Numbered from the stretch's first letter, positions 17,888-27,405 are shown. The stretch is 39,223 nucleotides of DNA from Xanthomarina sp035306605 (GCA_035306605.1 DATGNR010000020.1), one strand, 5' to 3'. The notes: generated by a model not told the origin, from the letters alone. Translations and numbers: made by a program.

Positions 17888-17915
17888 GATTTATAATTTT
17901 TATGAGAGGTTGGAT

Positions 17916-18681
17916 TTAGTTAACGATTACCTTTTTATTAACAACTCCCATTTCAGTGTCCAGCTTAATTATATAAGCTCCAACACTTAGTCGGTTTGTT
18001 TTAATATCAGTTTTGGTTTCTGTTTTAATTTTATCTAAAGTGAAGACAGATTGACCAATAATATTATACATTTTAATAGATGTAATTTTTAACATTGCAG
18101 GGTTTTGAATTTGAATGCTTTCATGTGTATTGGCATAAGATACTTGTAGGCAATTAATTGTTTCATTTTCTTCAATATTAAGTACTTCACTAGTAAATGT
18201 AATTCAGAAAGTGTTTTATTCAAAACGCGTACTTCATCAAGTGAACCTTTAAAAATAGGTGTATGTGTCAAAATAGTTAGCAGCTCTACCCATTGTAAAA
18301 CCATAGGTGTTTGTAGGTAACACATTAGTTATACCAGTGGTACTAGAAATTTCTTCTCCATTCAAATATAGTTTCAGAGTTCCGTTTGGACCATCATAAA
18401 TTGCAACTAGATGTATCCATTGGTTCTTTAAAACTGGTTGTGTAAGGGTTGTTAGAAATTGTATTACCATTAACTCTTGCATAAACACGAGGTTCCGATT
18501 AATCTTGAATTTCTATATTAGACTGCCCAAAAGGCATACCTCTACCTGTAAAAGTGGGATCATTTATTCTTTGTCAGCAGTAATATTATTTGCTGTCTAA
18601 TCTGTCCCATTAGTTATGGGTTTGTGCTATCATTAGATTTAAGAACAGAAAAGCCATGGATAATTGTAGGTGTATTTTCAT
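17916..18681 (-). pseudogene. Decayed LamG-domain protein with T9SS type A sorting domain
   Basis: Read on the minus strand, the remnant starts with a signal peptide at 18681 (MKIHLQLSMAFLFLNLMIAQ). It hits a stop right after THN and then resumes in other frames. Readable pieces in order are NDPTFTGRGMPFGQSNIEIQ (then a stop), VNGNTISNNPYT, a LamG/concanavalin core QWIHLVAIYDGPNGTLKLYLNGEE, FKGSLDEVRVLNKTLSE, and a C-terminal T9SS sorting domain (KITSIKMYNIIGQSVFTLDK, then GAYIIKLDTEMGVVNKKVIVN and a stop at 17916). At least three frameshifts and several stops separate them. The first part of a normal LamG domain is missing, so there is probably also an internal deletion. The intact form would have been an exported, surface-attached or secreted protein. 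The short open frames at 18089-18325 and 18249-18488 are pieces of this one gene. Confidence 0.85.
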
Positions 18682-18886
18682 AGTAGATTGGTTTATAGAG
18701 AGTTTTGTTGGAATAAATACAAAGTAAAATCGATGAAATGAGCTTTAAAACCGATAAGATGTATATGTTTTTTAAAACGCGATAGAATATTAAGCTACCT
18801 ATATGTACGGTATTTATAATACTTAATAGGTTAGTAAATAATTAATATTTATCTTTAAAATCAACTTAATTATTAATTTTCGTTGA

Positions 18887-20344
18887 ATGAGTTACTTCTT
18901 AATTTTAGAAATATTCTACATTATAATTTTAATGTTAGTTTGTTATCGTGTAATTTTCGATACAGAAAACACTACAAAAGCTTTAGCCTATTTACTACTA
19001 GTTATTTTTGTTCCAATTTTAGGAATCATTATTTATTTTTCATTTGGAGTGAATTATCGGATTCGGAAAATGTATGGGAAAAAATTATTGACCAATACGA
19101 AGCTTCAAAGCAATCTTGAAAAAAAGTTAATCACATATTCTAAAGGTGTTTTAAAAGAAGGGGATGAGAATGTTCAAGATAGTAGAAAACTTGTTAACTT
19201 AATACTGAAGGAAAATCTTAGTCCATTAACCGATAATAATTCGGTGAAATTACTTTTAAATGGTGAAGAGAAGTTCCCTGAAGTGCTAAAAAGTTTAGCT
19301 GAAGCAAAAGATCATATTCATATAGAGTATTATATTTTTGAAGATGATAATATTGGTAATGAAATTATAGAACTCCTAATTAAAAAGAAAGCTGAAGGTC
19401 TTGAAGTTCGGTTTATTTATGATGATTTTGGTAGCCGCTCAATACGGAGAAAACAAGTTAAGAGATTGAGGGACGCTGGTGTCAAAATATTTCCTTTTTA
19501 TAAAATTAAATTAATAGCCCTTGCTAATAGAATTAATTATCGAAACCATAGAAAAATAATAATTATCGATGGACATACCTCATTTGTTGGCGGTATTAAT
19601 GTAAGCGATAAATACATAAATGGGGAACCAAGTAAAAACAAGGTGTATTGGCGAGATACACATTTAAAAATTGAAGGACCAGCAACATGGTATTTGCAAT
19701 ATCTGTTTTTATGCGATTGGAATTTTTGTGCACAGGATGAAATGTCCATTAATGAAAAACTTTTTCCACTTAAAGAGTCCTTCCTTTCCATAGAAGACAA
19801 GCATGTGCAAATTACTGCAAGTGGACCTGATTCTGATTTGCCTACCATTAAATTTGCTCTTTTACAGGCCATTAATCTAGCCGAAAAAGAAATTCTTATC
19901 ACAACACCCTATTTTATTCCAAGCAAAAGTATTATGGATGCTTTAATTATTGCCGGAAAAAGTGGGGTTCAGGTAAAACTAATTGTCCCAAAAAAATCAG
20001 ACTCTAAGTTGGTTAATGCTGCAGCTAGCTCGTATTACGCAGAATTATTGAAATCGGGGGTAGAAATTTATCGCTATCAAAAAGGGTTTGTCCATGCAAA
20101 AACAATGGTTATTGATAACGAAATAGCCATAGTGGGAACAGCAAATATGGATGTAAGAAGCTTCGATTTAAACTTTGAGGTAAACGCCATTGTTTACGAC
20201 GAGGAAATATCGAATCAATTAAGAACCGCTTTCTACGAAGATTTAGAAGTTTCTTTAAAAATAGATTTAATAGCATGGTTGCAAAGACCTACCCTTTACA
20301 GGTTTTTAGATAAATTAGCACGCTTATTTTCGCCAATGCTATAA
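18887..20344 (+). CDS. cls: Cardiolipin synthase (phospholipase D family)
   Basis: The enzyme makes cardiolipin from two phosphatidylglycerol molecules at the inner membrane. The 485-residue protein has two N-terminal transmembrane helices (the PLDc_N region) and two PLD domains. Their HKD motifs are H221-K223-D228 in NHRKIIIIDG and H403-K405-D410 in HAKTMVIDN, each followed by the usual GxxN pattern (FVGGINVSD and IVGTANMDVRSF). Length and layout match bacterial ClsA-type synthases. It is transcribed alone. Confidence 0.94.
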   Translation: MSYFLILEIFYIIILMLVCYRVIFDTENTTKALAYLLLVIFVPILGIIIYFSFGVNYRIRKMYGKKLLTNTKLQSNLEKKLITYSKGVLKEGDENVQDSRKLVNLILKENLSPLTDNNSVKLLLNGEEKFPEVLKSLAEAKDHIHIEYYIFEDDNIGNEIIELLIKKKAEGLEVRFIYDDFGSRSIRRKQVKRLRDAGVKIFPFYKIKLIALANRINYRNHRKIIIIDGHTSFVGGINVSDKYINGEPSKNKVYWRDTHLKIEGPATWYLQYLFLCDWNFCAQDEMSINEKLFPLKESFLSIEDKHVQITASGPDSDLPTIKFALLQAINLAEKEILITTPYFIPSKSIMDALIIAGKSGVQVKLIVPKKSDSKLVNAAASSYYAELLKSGVEIYRYQKGFVHAKTMVIDNEIAIVGTANMDVRSFDLNFEVNAIVYDEEISNQLRTAFYEDLEVSLKIDLIAWLQRPTLYRFLDKLARLFSPML

Positions 20345-20466
20345 ATTTCTCAATCAAAAATATAATAAGACAAATTATAATTGAATTTAGGTCAGTAAAT
20401 ACGCTCCACTACAATAGCCTATCGGTTTCTTTGATTTTTAATTCTGAATTTCATATTTCTTTTCCA

Positions 20467-20474
20467 TAATTTTG
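20467..20474 (+). promoter_or_regulatory. -7 element of the ABC-F gene
   Basis: TAATTTTG is a perfect TAnnTTTG. It lies 22 nt before the ATG at 20497. No TTG is visible at the expected -33 distance. Confidence 0.5.
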
Positions 20475-20496
20475 CGCTCTTAAAAAAATATAGTCA

Positions 20497-22134
20497 ATGA
20501 TTTCAATAGATGCTTTAGCAGTAGAATTTAATGGTCACACCTTGTTTAAAGATGTTTCATTTGTTATAAATGAAAATGATAAGATAGCTTTAATGGGGAA
20601 AAATGGTGCAGGAAAATCAACCATGATGAAAATTATTGCTGGAGAGCAAAAACCGTCCCGAGGTCATGTTAGATTTCCTAAAGATGCAGTTATAGCTTAT
20701 TTGCCACAACACCTTTTAACAGAAGATAACTGTACCGTTTTTGAAGAAGCTTCAAAGGCTTTCAAGCATATTTTTGCTATGCGAGACGAAATGGAGCAAC
20801 TTAACAAAGCCTTGGAAACACGTACAGATTACGAGTCTGATGAATATATGTCCATTATTGAAAAAGTATCGGATTTAGGAGAAAAATTTTATGCTCTAGA
20901 AGATATTAATTACGATGCTGAAGTAGAAAAAGCTCTAAGAGGATTAGGTTTTAAACGTGAAGATTTACACCGTTTAACTAGTGAATTTAGTGGAGGATGG
21001 AGAATGAGGATTGAATTGGCTAAAATTTTACTTCAAAAACCAGATTTAATTCTATTGGATGAGCCTACAAACCATATAGATATTGAATCGGTTATTTGGT
21101 TGGAAGATTTTTTAATTAATAAGGCCAAAGCAGTAGTAGTTATTTCACACGATAGAGCATTTGTTGATAATATTACTAATAGAACTATTGAGGTAACTAT
21201 GGGGCGTATTTACGATTATAAGGCCAATTACTCCCATTATTTACAATTGCGTGAAGAAAGACGTGCTAGCCAAATAAAAGCATATCAAGAGCAACAAAAG
21301 TTTATAGCAGATAATGTGGCTTTCATTGAACGATTTAAAGGTACATATTCCAAAACAAATCAGGTGAGTTCGAGAGAACGTATGCTAGAGAAACTTGAAA
21401 TTATTGAGATTGACGAGATTGATAACTCATCTTTAAAATTACGCTTCCCACCATCTCAGCGTTCTGGTGATTATCCGGTAACTGTTCAAGATTTATCTAA
21501 ATCTTATGGGGATCACGTAGTGTTTAAAAATGCAAACATGTCTATTTCTAGAGGAGAAAAAGTGTCTTTTGTAGGACGAAATGGAGAAGGGAAATCAACC
21601 ATGATTAAAGCTATTATGGGCGAGATTGATTTTGAAGGAAAATGCAGCTTAGGGCACAACGTAAAAGTGGGGTATTTTGCCCAAAACCAAGCGTCATTGC
21701 TAGACGAAAGTTTAACGGTTTTTCAAACGGTAGATGAAGTTGCCGAAGGGGATGTAAGAACACAGATAAAAAATATCCTTGGTCGCTTTATGTTTGGTGG
21801 CGATGATATCGATAAAAAAGTAGGTGTGTTATCTGGAGGAGAAAAAACCAGATTGGCTATGGTTAAATTACTTTTAGAGCCAGTTAACTTGCTTATTCTT
21901 GATGAGCCAACTAACCATTTAGATTTAAAATCGAAAGACGTGTTAAAAGAAGCACTTTTAAATTTTGACGGTACCTTAATTTTAGTATCTCATGATAGAG
22001 ATTTTCTTCAAGGATTATCTCAAAAGGTTTTTGAATTTAAAGATCAAAGGGTTATAGAACACTTTGAAACTATCGATGCCTTTTTAGAAAGAAACAGGAT
22101 AGAAAATTTAAAGCAAATTGATTTAAAAAGTTAA
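20497..22134 (+). CDS. ABC-F family ATPase (ribosome-associated)
   Basis: The 545-residue protein has two ABC ATPase domains in one chain and no membrane segments, which defines the ABC-F family. Domain 1 has Walker A GKNGAGKST (34-42), signature FSGGWRMR and Walker B LILLDEPTNHID. Domain 2 has GRNGEGKST, LSGGEKTR and LLILDEPTNHLD. A charged inter-domain linker (residues about 240-320, YLQLREERRASQIKAYQEQQ and onward) corresponds to the P-site tRNA interaction motif. Housekeeping members (EttA, Uup, YbiT, YheS) act at the ribosomal E site and relieve stalls. Others give antibiotic protection. The backbone location suggests a housekeeping member, and I cannot assign a subfamily. Confidence 0.93.
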   Translation: MISIDALAVEFNGHTLFKDVSFVINENDKIALMGKNGAGKSTMMKIIAGEQKPSRGHVRFPKDAVIAYLPQHLLTEDNCTVFEEASKAFKHIFAMRDEMEQLNKALETRTDYESDEYMSIIEKVSDLGEKFYALEDINYDAEVEKALRGLGFKREDLHRLTSEFSGGWRMRIELAKILLQKPDLILLDEPTNHIDIESVIWLEDFLINKAKAVVVISHDRAFVDNITNRTIEVTMGRIYDYKANYSHYLQLREERRASQIKAYQEQQKFIADNVAFIERFKGTYSKTNQVSSRERMLEKLEIIEIDEIDNSSLKLRFPPSQRSGDYPVTVQDLSKSYGDHVVFKNANMSISRGEKVSFVGRNGEGKSTMIKAIMGEIDFEGKCSLGHNVKVGYFAQNQASLLDESLTVFQTVDEVAEGDVRTQIKNILGRFMFGGDDIDKKVGVLSGGEKTRLAMVKLLLEPVNLLILDEPTNHLDLKSKDVLKEALLNFDGTLILVSHDRDFLQGLSQKVFEFKDQRVIEHFETIDAFLERNRIENLKQIDLKS

Positions 22135-22158
22135 TTTTAAAAATTAAACAAAACATAA

Positions 22159-22200
22159 AATTGGTTGAACCGAAGTTTATTTGGTTCAACCAATTTGTTT
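22159..22200 (+). terminator. Intrinsic terminator after the ABC-F gene
   Basis: AATTGGTTGAACC at 22159-22171 pairs perfectly over 13 bp with GGTTCAACCAATT at 22183-22195, followed by TGTTTTT. It lies between convergent genes and may serve both, although the minus-strand tail is a poorer U tract. Confidence 0.85.
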
Positions 22201-22204
22201 TTCA

Positions 22205-22441
22205 TTATTCTTGATACACTTCACCACGATGTGGCTTTAAAGCATCGCGAACAGGTTTCATATGGTCTTCTAAAACTACCATGAAAGCTATGGCGTGCAT
22301 TTCACCTAGTATTTGAAATCCTGTTATGTTTAAATCCAGTTTTTCAATTGCAATGTATTCTTTTAAATGTTTTTCGTGATGCTCTGCTGTTTTAGCGGAA
22401 TTAGGCCCTGTAAAGTCCCAAATTAGTTTAAGTTTTCTCAT
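22205..22441 (-). CDS. Small conserved hypothetical protein
   Basis: This is a 78-residue soluble protein beginning MRKLKLIWDFTGPNSAKTAEHHEKHLKEYI. It has an apparent beta-alpha-beta pattern and ends KPHRGEVYQE. It is His-rich in the first helix (HHEKHLKE), which could bind metal, but that is speculation. The start overlaps the SRPBCC gene by 14 nt, so the two are translationally coupled and probably act together. I do not recognise the family. Confidence 0.75.
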   Translation of the reverse strand: MRKLKLIWDFTGPNSAKTAEHHEKHLKEYIAIEKLDLNITGFQILGEMHAIAFMVVLEDHMKPVRDALKPHRGEVYQE

Positions 22442-22889
22442 TATTTATTGAAGTTCCATTTTCTGCAAAGTTCTTAAAATCTTGCATGTATTGTTTAGTT
22501 TGTTTACTTAAAATTCCAGGCATCAAAAGAATAAACATTCTCATCCTAAAATTCATGGGGATACACTCGGTAATACTAGTCCATTTTGTATGTAATTCAG
22601 GTGTTTCTGAAAAATAATTTTCTTGAATTCTTTGCATTCCATCTGTATCATACATGACTTGTATTTTGTGTGGAAATTGTTTGTAAATAACGGTTTCTTC
22701 AAGTGCTGTTTCTCGTTTTCCTAATTTGTAAACCAACTTCATTTTAGATCCAATATCACCCGGAACTCCAGAAATATAGTCGTACCTTATAAACCCTCTT
22801 TGCCAATGTTTTAGGTTTTTTGGGTTTTGGAGTTTTTTTAAAAAATCGGTTAATGGAATCTTAATTATTATTTCTGTAGTGTATTTCAT
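22428..22889 (-). CDS. SRPBCC family protein
   Basis: The 153-residue protein has the START/Bet v1-like layout. It begins MKYTTEIIIKIPLTDFLKKLQNPKNLKHWQRGF, followed by GDIGSKMKLVYKLGKRETALEETVIYK, and ends in a long C-terminal helix (LSKQTKQYMQDFKNFAE). This matches the polyketide cyclase/SRPBCC fold, which encloses a hydrophobic ligand cavity. The ligand cannot be read from sequence. It is the first gene of a two-gene unit with the 78-residue gene downstream. Confidence 0.82.
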   Translation of the reverse strand: MKYTTEIIIKIPLTDFLKKLQNPKNLKHWQRGFIRYDYISGVPGDIGSKMKLVYKLGKRETALEETVIYKQFPHKIQVMYDTDGMQRIQENYFSETPELHTKWTSITECIPMNFRMRMFILLMPGILSKQTKQYMQDFKNFAENGTSINNEKT

Positions 22890-23118
22890 TTAATAAAACT
22901 AGTTTAGACTGCTGAAAATAAAGGGACTAAAATGCTTAAGGGTTTGAAAGTTAACATTTGAAAAAGTTTCAACTACCTAATAGTTTTGAGTTTACATTCT
23001 GAAAACCCAATTTTTTCTAAAAACAATTTATTAAATATAAACAAAATATATTAAAAGCTTTTGAAAGCCGATTGGTTTTGAATACTAAAAAACTTTCTAA
23101 ACCGTTTGTTAATGCACC

Positions 23119-23148
23119 TTGCATAATAGCTTAATATTACTACTTTTG
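23119..23148 (+). promoter_or_regulatory. Promoter of the peptidylprolyl isomerase operon
   Basis: TTG at 23119-23121 and TACTTTTG at 23141-23148 are spaced by exactly 19 nt, an ideal Bacteroidota promoter. It gives a leader of about 20 nt before the ATG at 23174. It should drive the three folding-factor genes and probably the MoxR gene. Confidence 0.85.
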
Positions 23149-23173
23149 CACTCATATATAAAAATAAATAAAC

Positions 23174-25123
23174 ATGATTAGATATTTTTTAAGCCTTGTT
23201 TTTTCCTTGTGTTTTTTCGCTATTTACGCTCAAGAAAATAATGATTCTGTCTTGTTTTCTGTTGAAAACGATCCTGTATACACATCTGAATTTATAAGAG
23301 TTTTTAATAAAAACATCGACTTAGTGAAAGATGAATCACAAAAAGATGTGTCTGAATATCTAAAACTGTTCATTAACTATAAGTTAAAACTTAAAGAAGC
23401 TCAAAGCCTAGGGTTAGACAAAAAACAATCATATATAAGAGAATTGTCTAGTTATAAATCGCAGTTGGCAAGTAACTACATGACAGATTCTAAAGTTACG
23501 GATGAGTTGGTAGAAGAAGCTTACAATAGAATGATAAATGAAGTTGAAGCGCAACATATATTAATTCGTTTAGACGAAAATCCTAGTCCAGCTGATACGT
23601 TAAAAGCATATAATCAGCTCTTAAAGCTAAGAGATAGATTAGCAGGTGAAGGTTTTGAGGCTCTTCAAAAAGAAGTGCATAATGGCAATACAGTTTTTGC
23701 AGAAGATTTGGGTTATTTTTCAGCCTTTAAAATGGTTTACGAATTTGAATCGGCAGCATATAACACGCCAGTAGGAGAAGTGTCAATGCCATTCAAAACT
23801 CGTTTTGGCTATCATATTGTTTTGGTTACTAACAAAAGGACTTCAAGAGGAGAGCGCACTGTTGCTCATATTATGATTAATAATCAGAATAAAGAAAAAT
23901 CTGAAGAAGATCCAAAAACAAGAATAAACGAGATTTATTTAAAACTACAACAAGGGGAGGATTTTGCTTCTTTAGCAAAACAATTCTCAGAAGATCAAAG
24001 TACAGCAAGTAAAGGTGGATTACTTACTCCTTTTACTGGAGGGCAATTAAGTGCTATTGAATTTGAGAATGTAGCATTTGGTTTAAATGAAATTGGCGAA
24101 ATATCAAAACCATTTGAAACACAATACGGTTGGCATATTATAAAACTATACGGTAAAAAACCGGTAGAGTCTTTCGATAAATTAAAAGTAGAGTTGGTAG
24201 AGAAGGTTAAAAGAGACTCGAGGTCTAAATTAATCAACCAATCAATGTTTAATACCTTAATGGAGCAATATCAAGTTTCTAGTAAACAACCAGATTTAAG
24301 CTACTTTGTTTCTATATTAAACGACAGTTATTTCAATGGTGCTTGGTTGTTGCCACAAGAATTTAAAGGCGATAAAACTTTAATTAAAATTCAAGACAAA
24401 ACACTAAGTTATCAAGATTTTGGTTCATTTTTAGAGAAAAGCCAACGTCGCCAATTACCTAAAATTTCTTTAGAAGCTTTAGTTTCGAATACTTACAATA
24501 GCTTCTTGGAACAACAATTGTTAAAATACAAGGAAGAACGCTTAGAGTTTGAAAATAAGGATTATGCAAATATTGTAGAGGAATATAGAGACGGGTTATT
24601 GTTGTTCGATTTAATGGAAACTGAAATTTGGAATGCTGCTAAAAATGACTCTGTTGGACTGGATCAGTATTATAAGCGTAATAAAGAATCTTATTATTGG
24701 AGCCAAAGAGCTGATGCCGTGGTAGCATCTTCAGCTAAAAAATCTGTTATAAAGAAAGCTCAAAAGCTAATGCGTAAAAATAAAACCCCAGAGCAAATAA
24801 AAGCAGCGCTTAATTCTGAAAATGAAATAGATGTTATCTTTACAACAGGGATTATGGATAAACAACATCAATCCTTACCAGAAGATTTTCAGTTTAAAAC
24901 AGGTGTTTCAGATATTTATAGTTTCAACGATTCTTTCATAGTTGCTAATGTAAAAGAAGTTCTACCTAAAACATTAAAAACTTTCGAAGAGGCCAAAGGA
25001 GCTGTAATTAGCGATTTTCAGAATTATAAAGAAGCTAATTGGATTTCAGAATTAGAAAAAAAATATAAGGTAACCGTTTATCCCGAAGTTCTTGAACAAG
25101 TAAAAGAATCACTAAATAAGTAA
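23174..25123 (+). CDS. Periplasmic peptidylprolyl isomerase with two parvulin domains
   Basis: The protein carries a Sec signal peptide (MIRYFLSLVFSLCFFAIYAQ) and an N-terminal SurA-like helical region with KLFINYKLKLKEAQSLGLD. Two parvulin-type PpiC domains follow at about residues 114-225 (EAQHILIRL to FGYHIVLV) and 228-330 (VAHIMINN to YGWHIIKL). The C-terminal half, to residue 649, is a second chaperone-like region of unknown fold. It should help outer-membrane or secreted proteins fold in the periplasm, where it acts. It is the first of three consecutive SurA/PpiC-type genes, with 2 nt to the next. Confidence 0.9.
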   Translation: MIRYFLSLVFSLCFFAIYAQENNDSVLFSVENDPVYTSEFIRVFNKNIDLVKDESQKDVSEYLKLFINYKLKLKEAQSLGLDKKQSYIRELSSYKSQLASNYMTDSKVTDELVEEAYNRMINEVEAQHILIRLDENPSPADTLKAYNQLLKLRDRLAGEGFEALQKEVHNGNTVFAEDLGYFSAFKMVYEFESAAYNTPVGEVSMPFKTRFGYHIVLVTNKRTSRGERTVAHIMINNQNKEKSEEDPKTRINEIYLKLQQGEDFASLAKQFSEDQSTASKGGLLTPFTGGQLSAIEFENVAFGLNEIGEISKPFETQYGWHIIKLYGKKPVESFDKLKVELVEKVKRDSRSKLINQSMFNTLMEQYQVSSKQPDLSYFVSILNDSYFNGAWLLPQEFKGDKTLIKIQDKTLSYQDFGSFLEKSQRRQLPKISLEALVSNTYNSFLEQQLLKYKEERLEFENKDYANIVEEYRDGLLLFDLMETEIWNAAKNDSVGLDQYYKRNKESYYWSQRADAVVASSAKKSVIKKAQKLMRKNKTPEQIKAALNSENEIDVIFTTGIMDKQHQSLPEDFQFKTGVSDIYSFNDSFIVANVKEVLPKTLKTFEEAKGAVISDFQNYKEANWISELEKKYKVTVYPEVLEQVKESLNK

Positions 25124-25125
25124 CC

Positions 25126-25986
25126 TTGAAATTAAAAACCAACATATTATTTTTATGTTTCATTGCATTGCTAACTGTGTCTTGCGATTTCTTTAAACAG
25201 ACCGACGACAGAAAACCAGTAGCAAGAGTAAACGATACTTATTTATACGAAGAGGATATTCAAGACCTTGTAAAAGAAGGCATGTCTAAACAGGACAGCG
25301 CTGTAGTTGTAAACAACTTTATTAATCATTGGGCAACTCAGCAATTATTGTTAAGTGGAGCAAAACTTAATTTAACAGAGTCGAAACAGCGAACCTTTGA
25401 TAAATTCGCCATAGATTACAAAAACGACTTATATTCTAAGGCATACATGGAAGCCTTAGTTGCTCAAAATATAGATACTCTAATTAGCCAAGAAGAAATA
25501 GAGGCTTACTACAACGAAAACAAACAGATTTTTAAGTTGAATGAAGATTTAATTAAGCTAAGATATATTAACGTAGGTGAAAATCTTTTGGATCTTAAAG
25601 AACTTGAAACTAAATTCAAACGTTTTAACGATGAAGATAAAAAAGAACTTGATTCTATATCCATTCAATTTAAATCCTTTTCGTTAAAAGACTCAGTTTG
25701 GGTGAAAGTAGATCAGGTAATTGATAAAATTCCCCCGTTTACAAGTGAAAACCGAAACGAATTGTTAAAAAAATCTAATTTTATACAACTCAAAGACTCA
25801 TTAGGATTATATTTGGTGCATATTACCGATGTATTACTTAGAAATAGTACAGCGCCAATAGAATACGTTAAGCCTACAATTGACAAGATTGTTATTAACA
25901 AAAGAAAATTAGAACTCGTAAGAGAATTAGAAAAAGACATTAAAAAAGATGCTATTAAACATAAGAAATTTGAAATCTATAACTAA
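25126..25986 (+). CDS. SurA_N/PpiC-like periplasmic lipoprotein
   Basis: The start is a TTG 2 nt after the previous stop. It yields MKLKTNILFLCFIALLTVSC, a lipoprotein signal with lipobox LTVSC. The mature part resembles SurA/PpiC N-terminal chaperone regions (ARVNDTYLYEEDIQDLV, NNFINHWATQQLLLSGAKLNL, ISQEEIEAYYNENKQIFKLNEDLIKLRYINV). I see no complete parvulin domain with its HIL and GWH-type motifs, so it is probably a chaperone without isomerase activity, held at the membrane. The gene is embedded between two true PPIases and overlaps the next gene. Confidence 0.82.
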   Translation: MKLKTNILFLCFIALLTVSCDFFKQTDDRKPVARVNDTYLYEEDIQDLVKEGMSKQDSAVVVNNFINHWATQQLLLSGAKLNLTESKQRTFDKFAIDYKNDLYSKAYMEALVAQNIDTLISQEEIEAYYNENKQIFKLNEDLIKLRYINVGENLLDLKELETKFKRFNDEDKKELDSISIQFKSFSLKDSVWVKVDQVIDKIPPFTSENRNELLKKSNFIQLKDSLGLYLVHITDVLLRNSTAPIEYVKPTIDKIVINKRKLELVRELEKDIKKDAIKHKKFEIYN

Positions 25987-27403
25987 ATTAAATCAGTACC
26001 TACTTATTTGCTTGGCCACTTTGGCTACTCAAATTGTTTCAGCACAAATCATTATTGAAGACGAAGTAAGCGAAGTTGAGGAAGTAAAATCCGATACGAC
26101 CGATAGGTCAAATTTGAGAAAAATTGACGGCGTTGCAGCTGTAGTAGGAGACTATATCATTTTAGATTCCGATATAGACAATACCATCCTTCAGCTTAAA
26201 GCACAAGGAGCTTCTATGGAAGGTGTAACAAGATGTCAATTGTTTGGAAAATTACTTGAAGACAAATTGTATGCACATCACGCTATTCAGGATAGTGTTT
26301 TAGTTTCAGATGCTGAAATTCGAGCTACAGTAGATTATCAATTACAACAGTTTTTAGATCAATCGGGCAAAACCATGGAGGAGCTAGTTGCTTTTTATAA
26401 TAAAGAGGACGAAAAAAGTTTTAGAGAAGAAATGTTCGAAATCAACAAAAGCAACAAGTTGGCTAGCGAAATGCAAAAGAAAATTATTGAGGATGTAGAA
26501 GTAACCCCAGAAGAAGTTAGACAGTTCTTTAATAAAATTCCAGTAGATGAAAGACCAACTTTTGGAACAGAATTAAAAGTATCTCAGATTGTTATCGAAC
26601 CTGAAGTTTCAGAAGCTAATAAACAAAAAGTAATTGATCGTTTAAATCAATTTAGAACAGATGTTATTGAAAACGGAGCTAGTTTTCGTTCTAAAGTAGT
26701 TTTATATACAGATGACAAAGCATCCATTCCTACAGGAGGTTTATACACCTTAAATAGAAAAAAACCAATGATGGTTAAAGAGTTTAGAGAAGTAGCTTTT
26801 ACATTACAAGAAGGTGAGATTTCTGAACCTTTTGAAACCGATTACGGATGGCATATTATTTATTTAGAAAAAATTAGAGGACAAGAATACGATGTTCGTC
26901 ATATATTATTAATTCCAGAGGTTTCTCAAAGTGCCATTGCAGAAGCAAAAACTAAAATAGAAAACATCCGTGAACGTATCGTTTCAGGGGATATTTCTTT
27001 TGAAGATGCAGCAAGAGAATCAAGTGATGAAAAAGAAACTAGCAGTGAAGGTGGATATTTAATTAATCCAGCAACCCAAGATTATAATTTTGAACTTACA
27101 AAAATGGATCCAGAATTATATGGGCAAATCCAAGGTTTAAAGGATGATGAAGTAAGTTTAATTATTACAGAAAGAGGAAGAACTGGAGATATTAAGTTTA
27201 AAATAATGAAAGTTACTGATCGTGTAGATGAGCATGTTGCAGATTATTCTAGAGATTATCTTAAAATAAAGGATTTAGCTTTAACGGAAAAACGATTTAA
27301 AGCTATTGAAGAATGGCAAGACGTTAAAATTATGGAAACCTATATTAAAATAAATGGGGTACACAGAGATTGCGATTTTTCTAGTAACTGGTTAAAAAAA
27401 TAA
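25949..27403 (+). CDS. surA: SurA-type periplasmic chaperone / peptidylprolyl isomerase
   Basis: The protein has a signal peptide ending VSAQ and a SurA N-terminal domain (GVAAVVGDYIILDSDIDNTILQL, then a helical core with CQLFGKLLEDKLYAHHA). Two parvulin domains follow: about residues 187-292 (VSQIVIEP to YGWHIIYLEK) and about 297-390 (DVRHILLIPE onward, with SSEGGYL). SurA carries unfolded outer-membrane proteins to the BAM complex. The ATG at 25949 overlaps the previous gene by 38 nt. A TTG at 25970 would give MKSITKLNQYLLICLATLATQ, a neater signal peptide with a 17-nt overlap, and may be the true start. The MoxR gene follows after 2 nt. Confidence 0.9.
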   Translation: MLLNIRNLKSITKLNQYLLICLATLATQIVSAQIIIEDEVSEVEEVKSDTTDRSNLRKIDGVAAVVGDYIILDSDIDNTILQLKAQGASMEGVTRCQLFGKLLEDKLYAHHAIQDSVLVSDAEIRATVDYQLQQFLDQSGKTMEELVAFYNKEDEKSFREEMFEINKSNKLASEMQKKIIEDVEVTPEEVRQFFNKIPVDERPTFGTELKVSQIVIEPEVSEANKQKVIDRLNQFRTDVIENGASFRSKVVLYTDDKASIPTGGLYTLNRKKPMMVKEFREVAFTLQEGEISEPFETDYGWHIIYLEKIRGQEYDVRHILLIPEVSQSAIAEAKTKIENIRERIVSGDISFEDAARESSDEKETSSEGGYLINPATQDYNFELTKMDPELYGQIQGLKDDEVSLIITERGRTGDIKFKIMKVTDRVDEHVADYSRDYLKIKDLALTEKRFKAIEEWQDVKIMETYIKINGVHRDCDFSSNWLKK

Positions 27404-27405
27404 AC

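Noticed and set aside
18089..18488. Two separate small minus-strand genes
   Set aside because: Their translations are adjacent pieces of one LamG domain in different frames, so they are parts of the pseudogene 17916-18681.
20497..22134. Acquired antibiotic-resistance ABC-F protein
   Set aside because: Family membership alone does not show resistance. The location among housekeeping genes and the ordinary composition favour a core translation factor.
22890..23118. A small gene or RNA upstream of the PPIase operon
   Set aside because: The stretch has no open frame with a start of useful length and no convincing hairpin. Only the promoter at 23119-23148 is supported.
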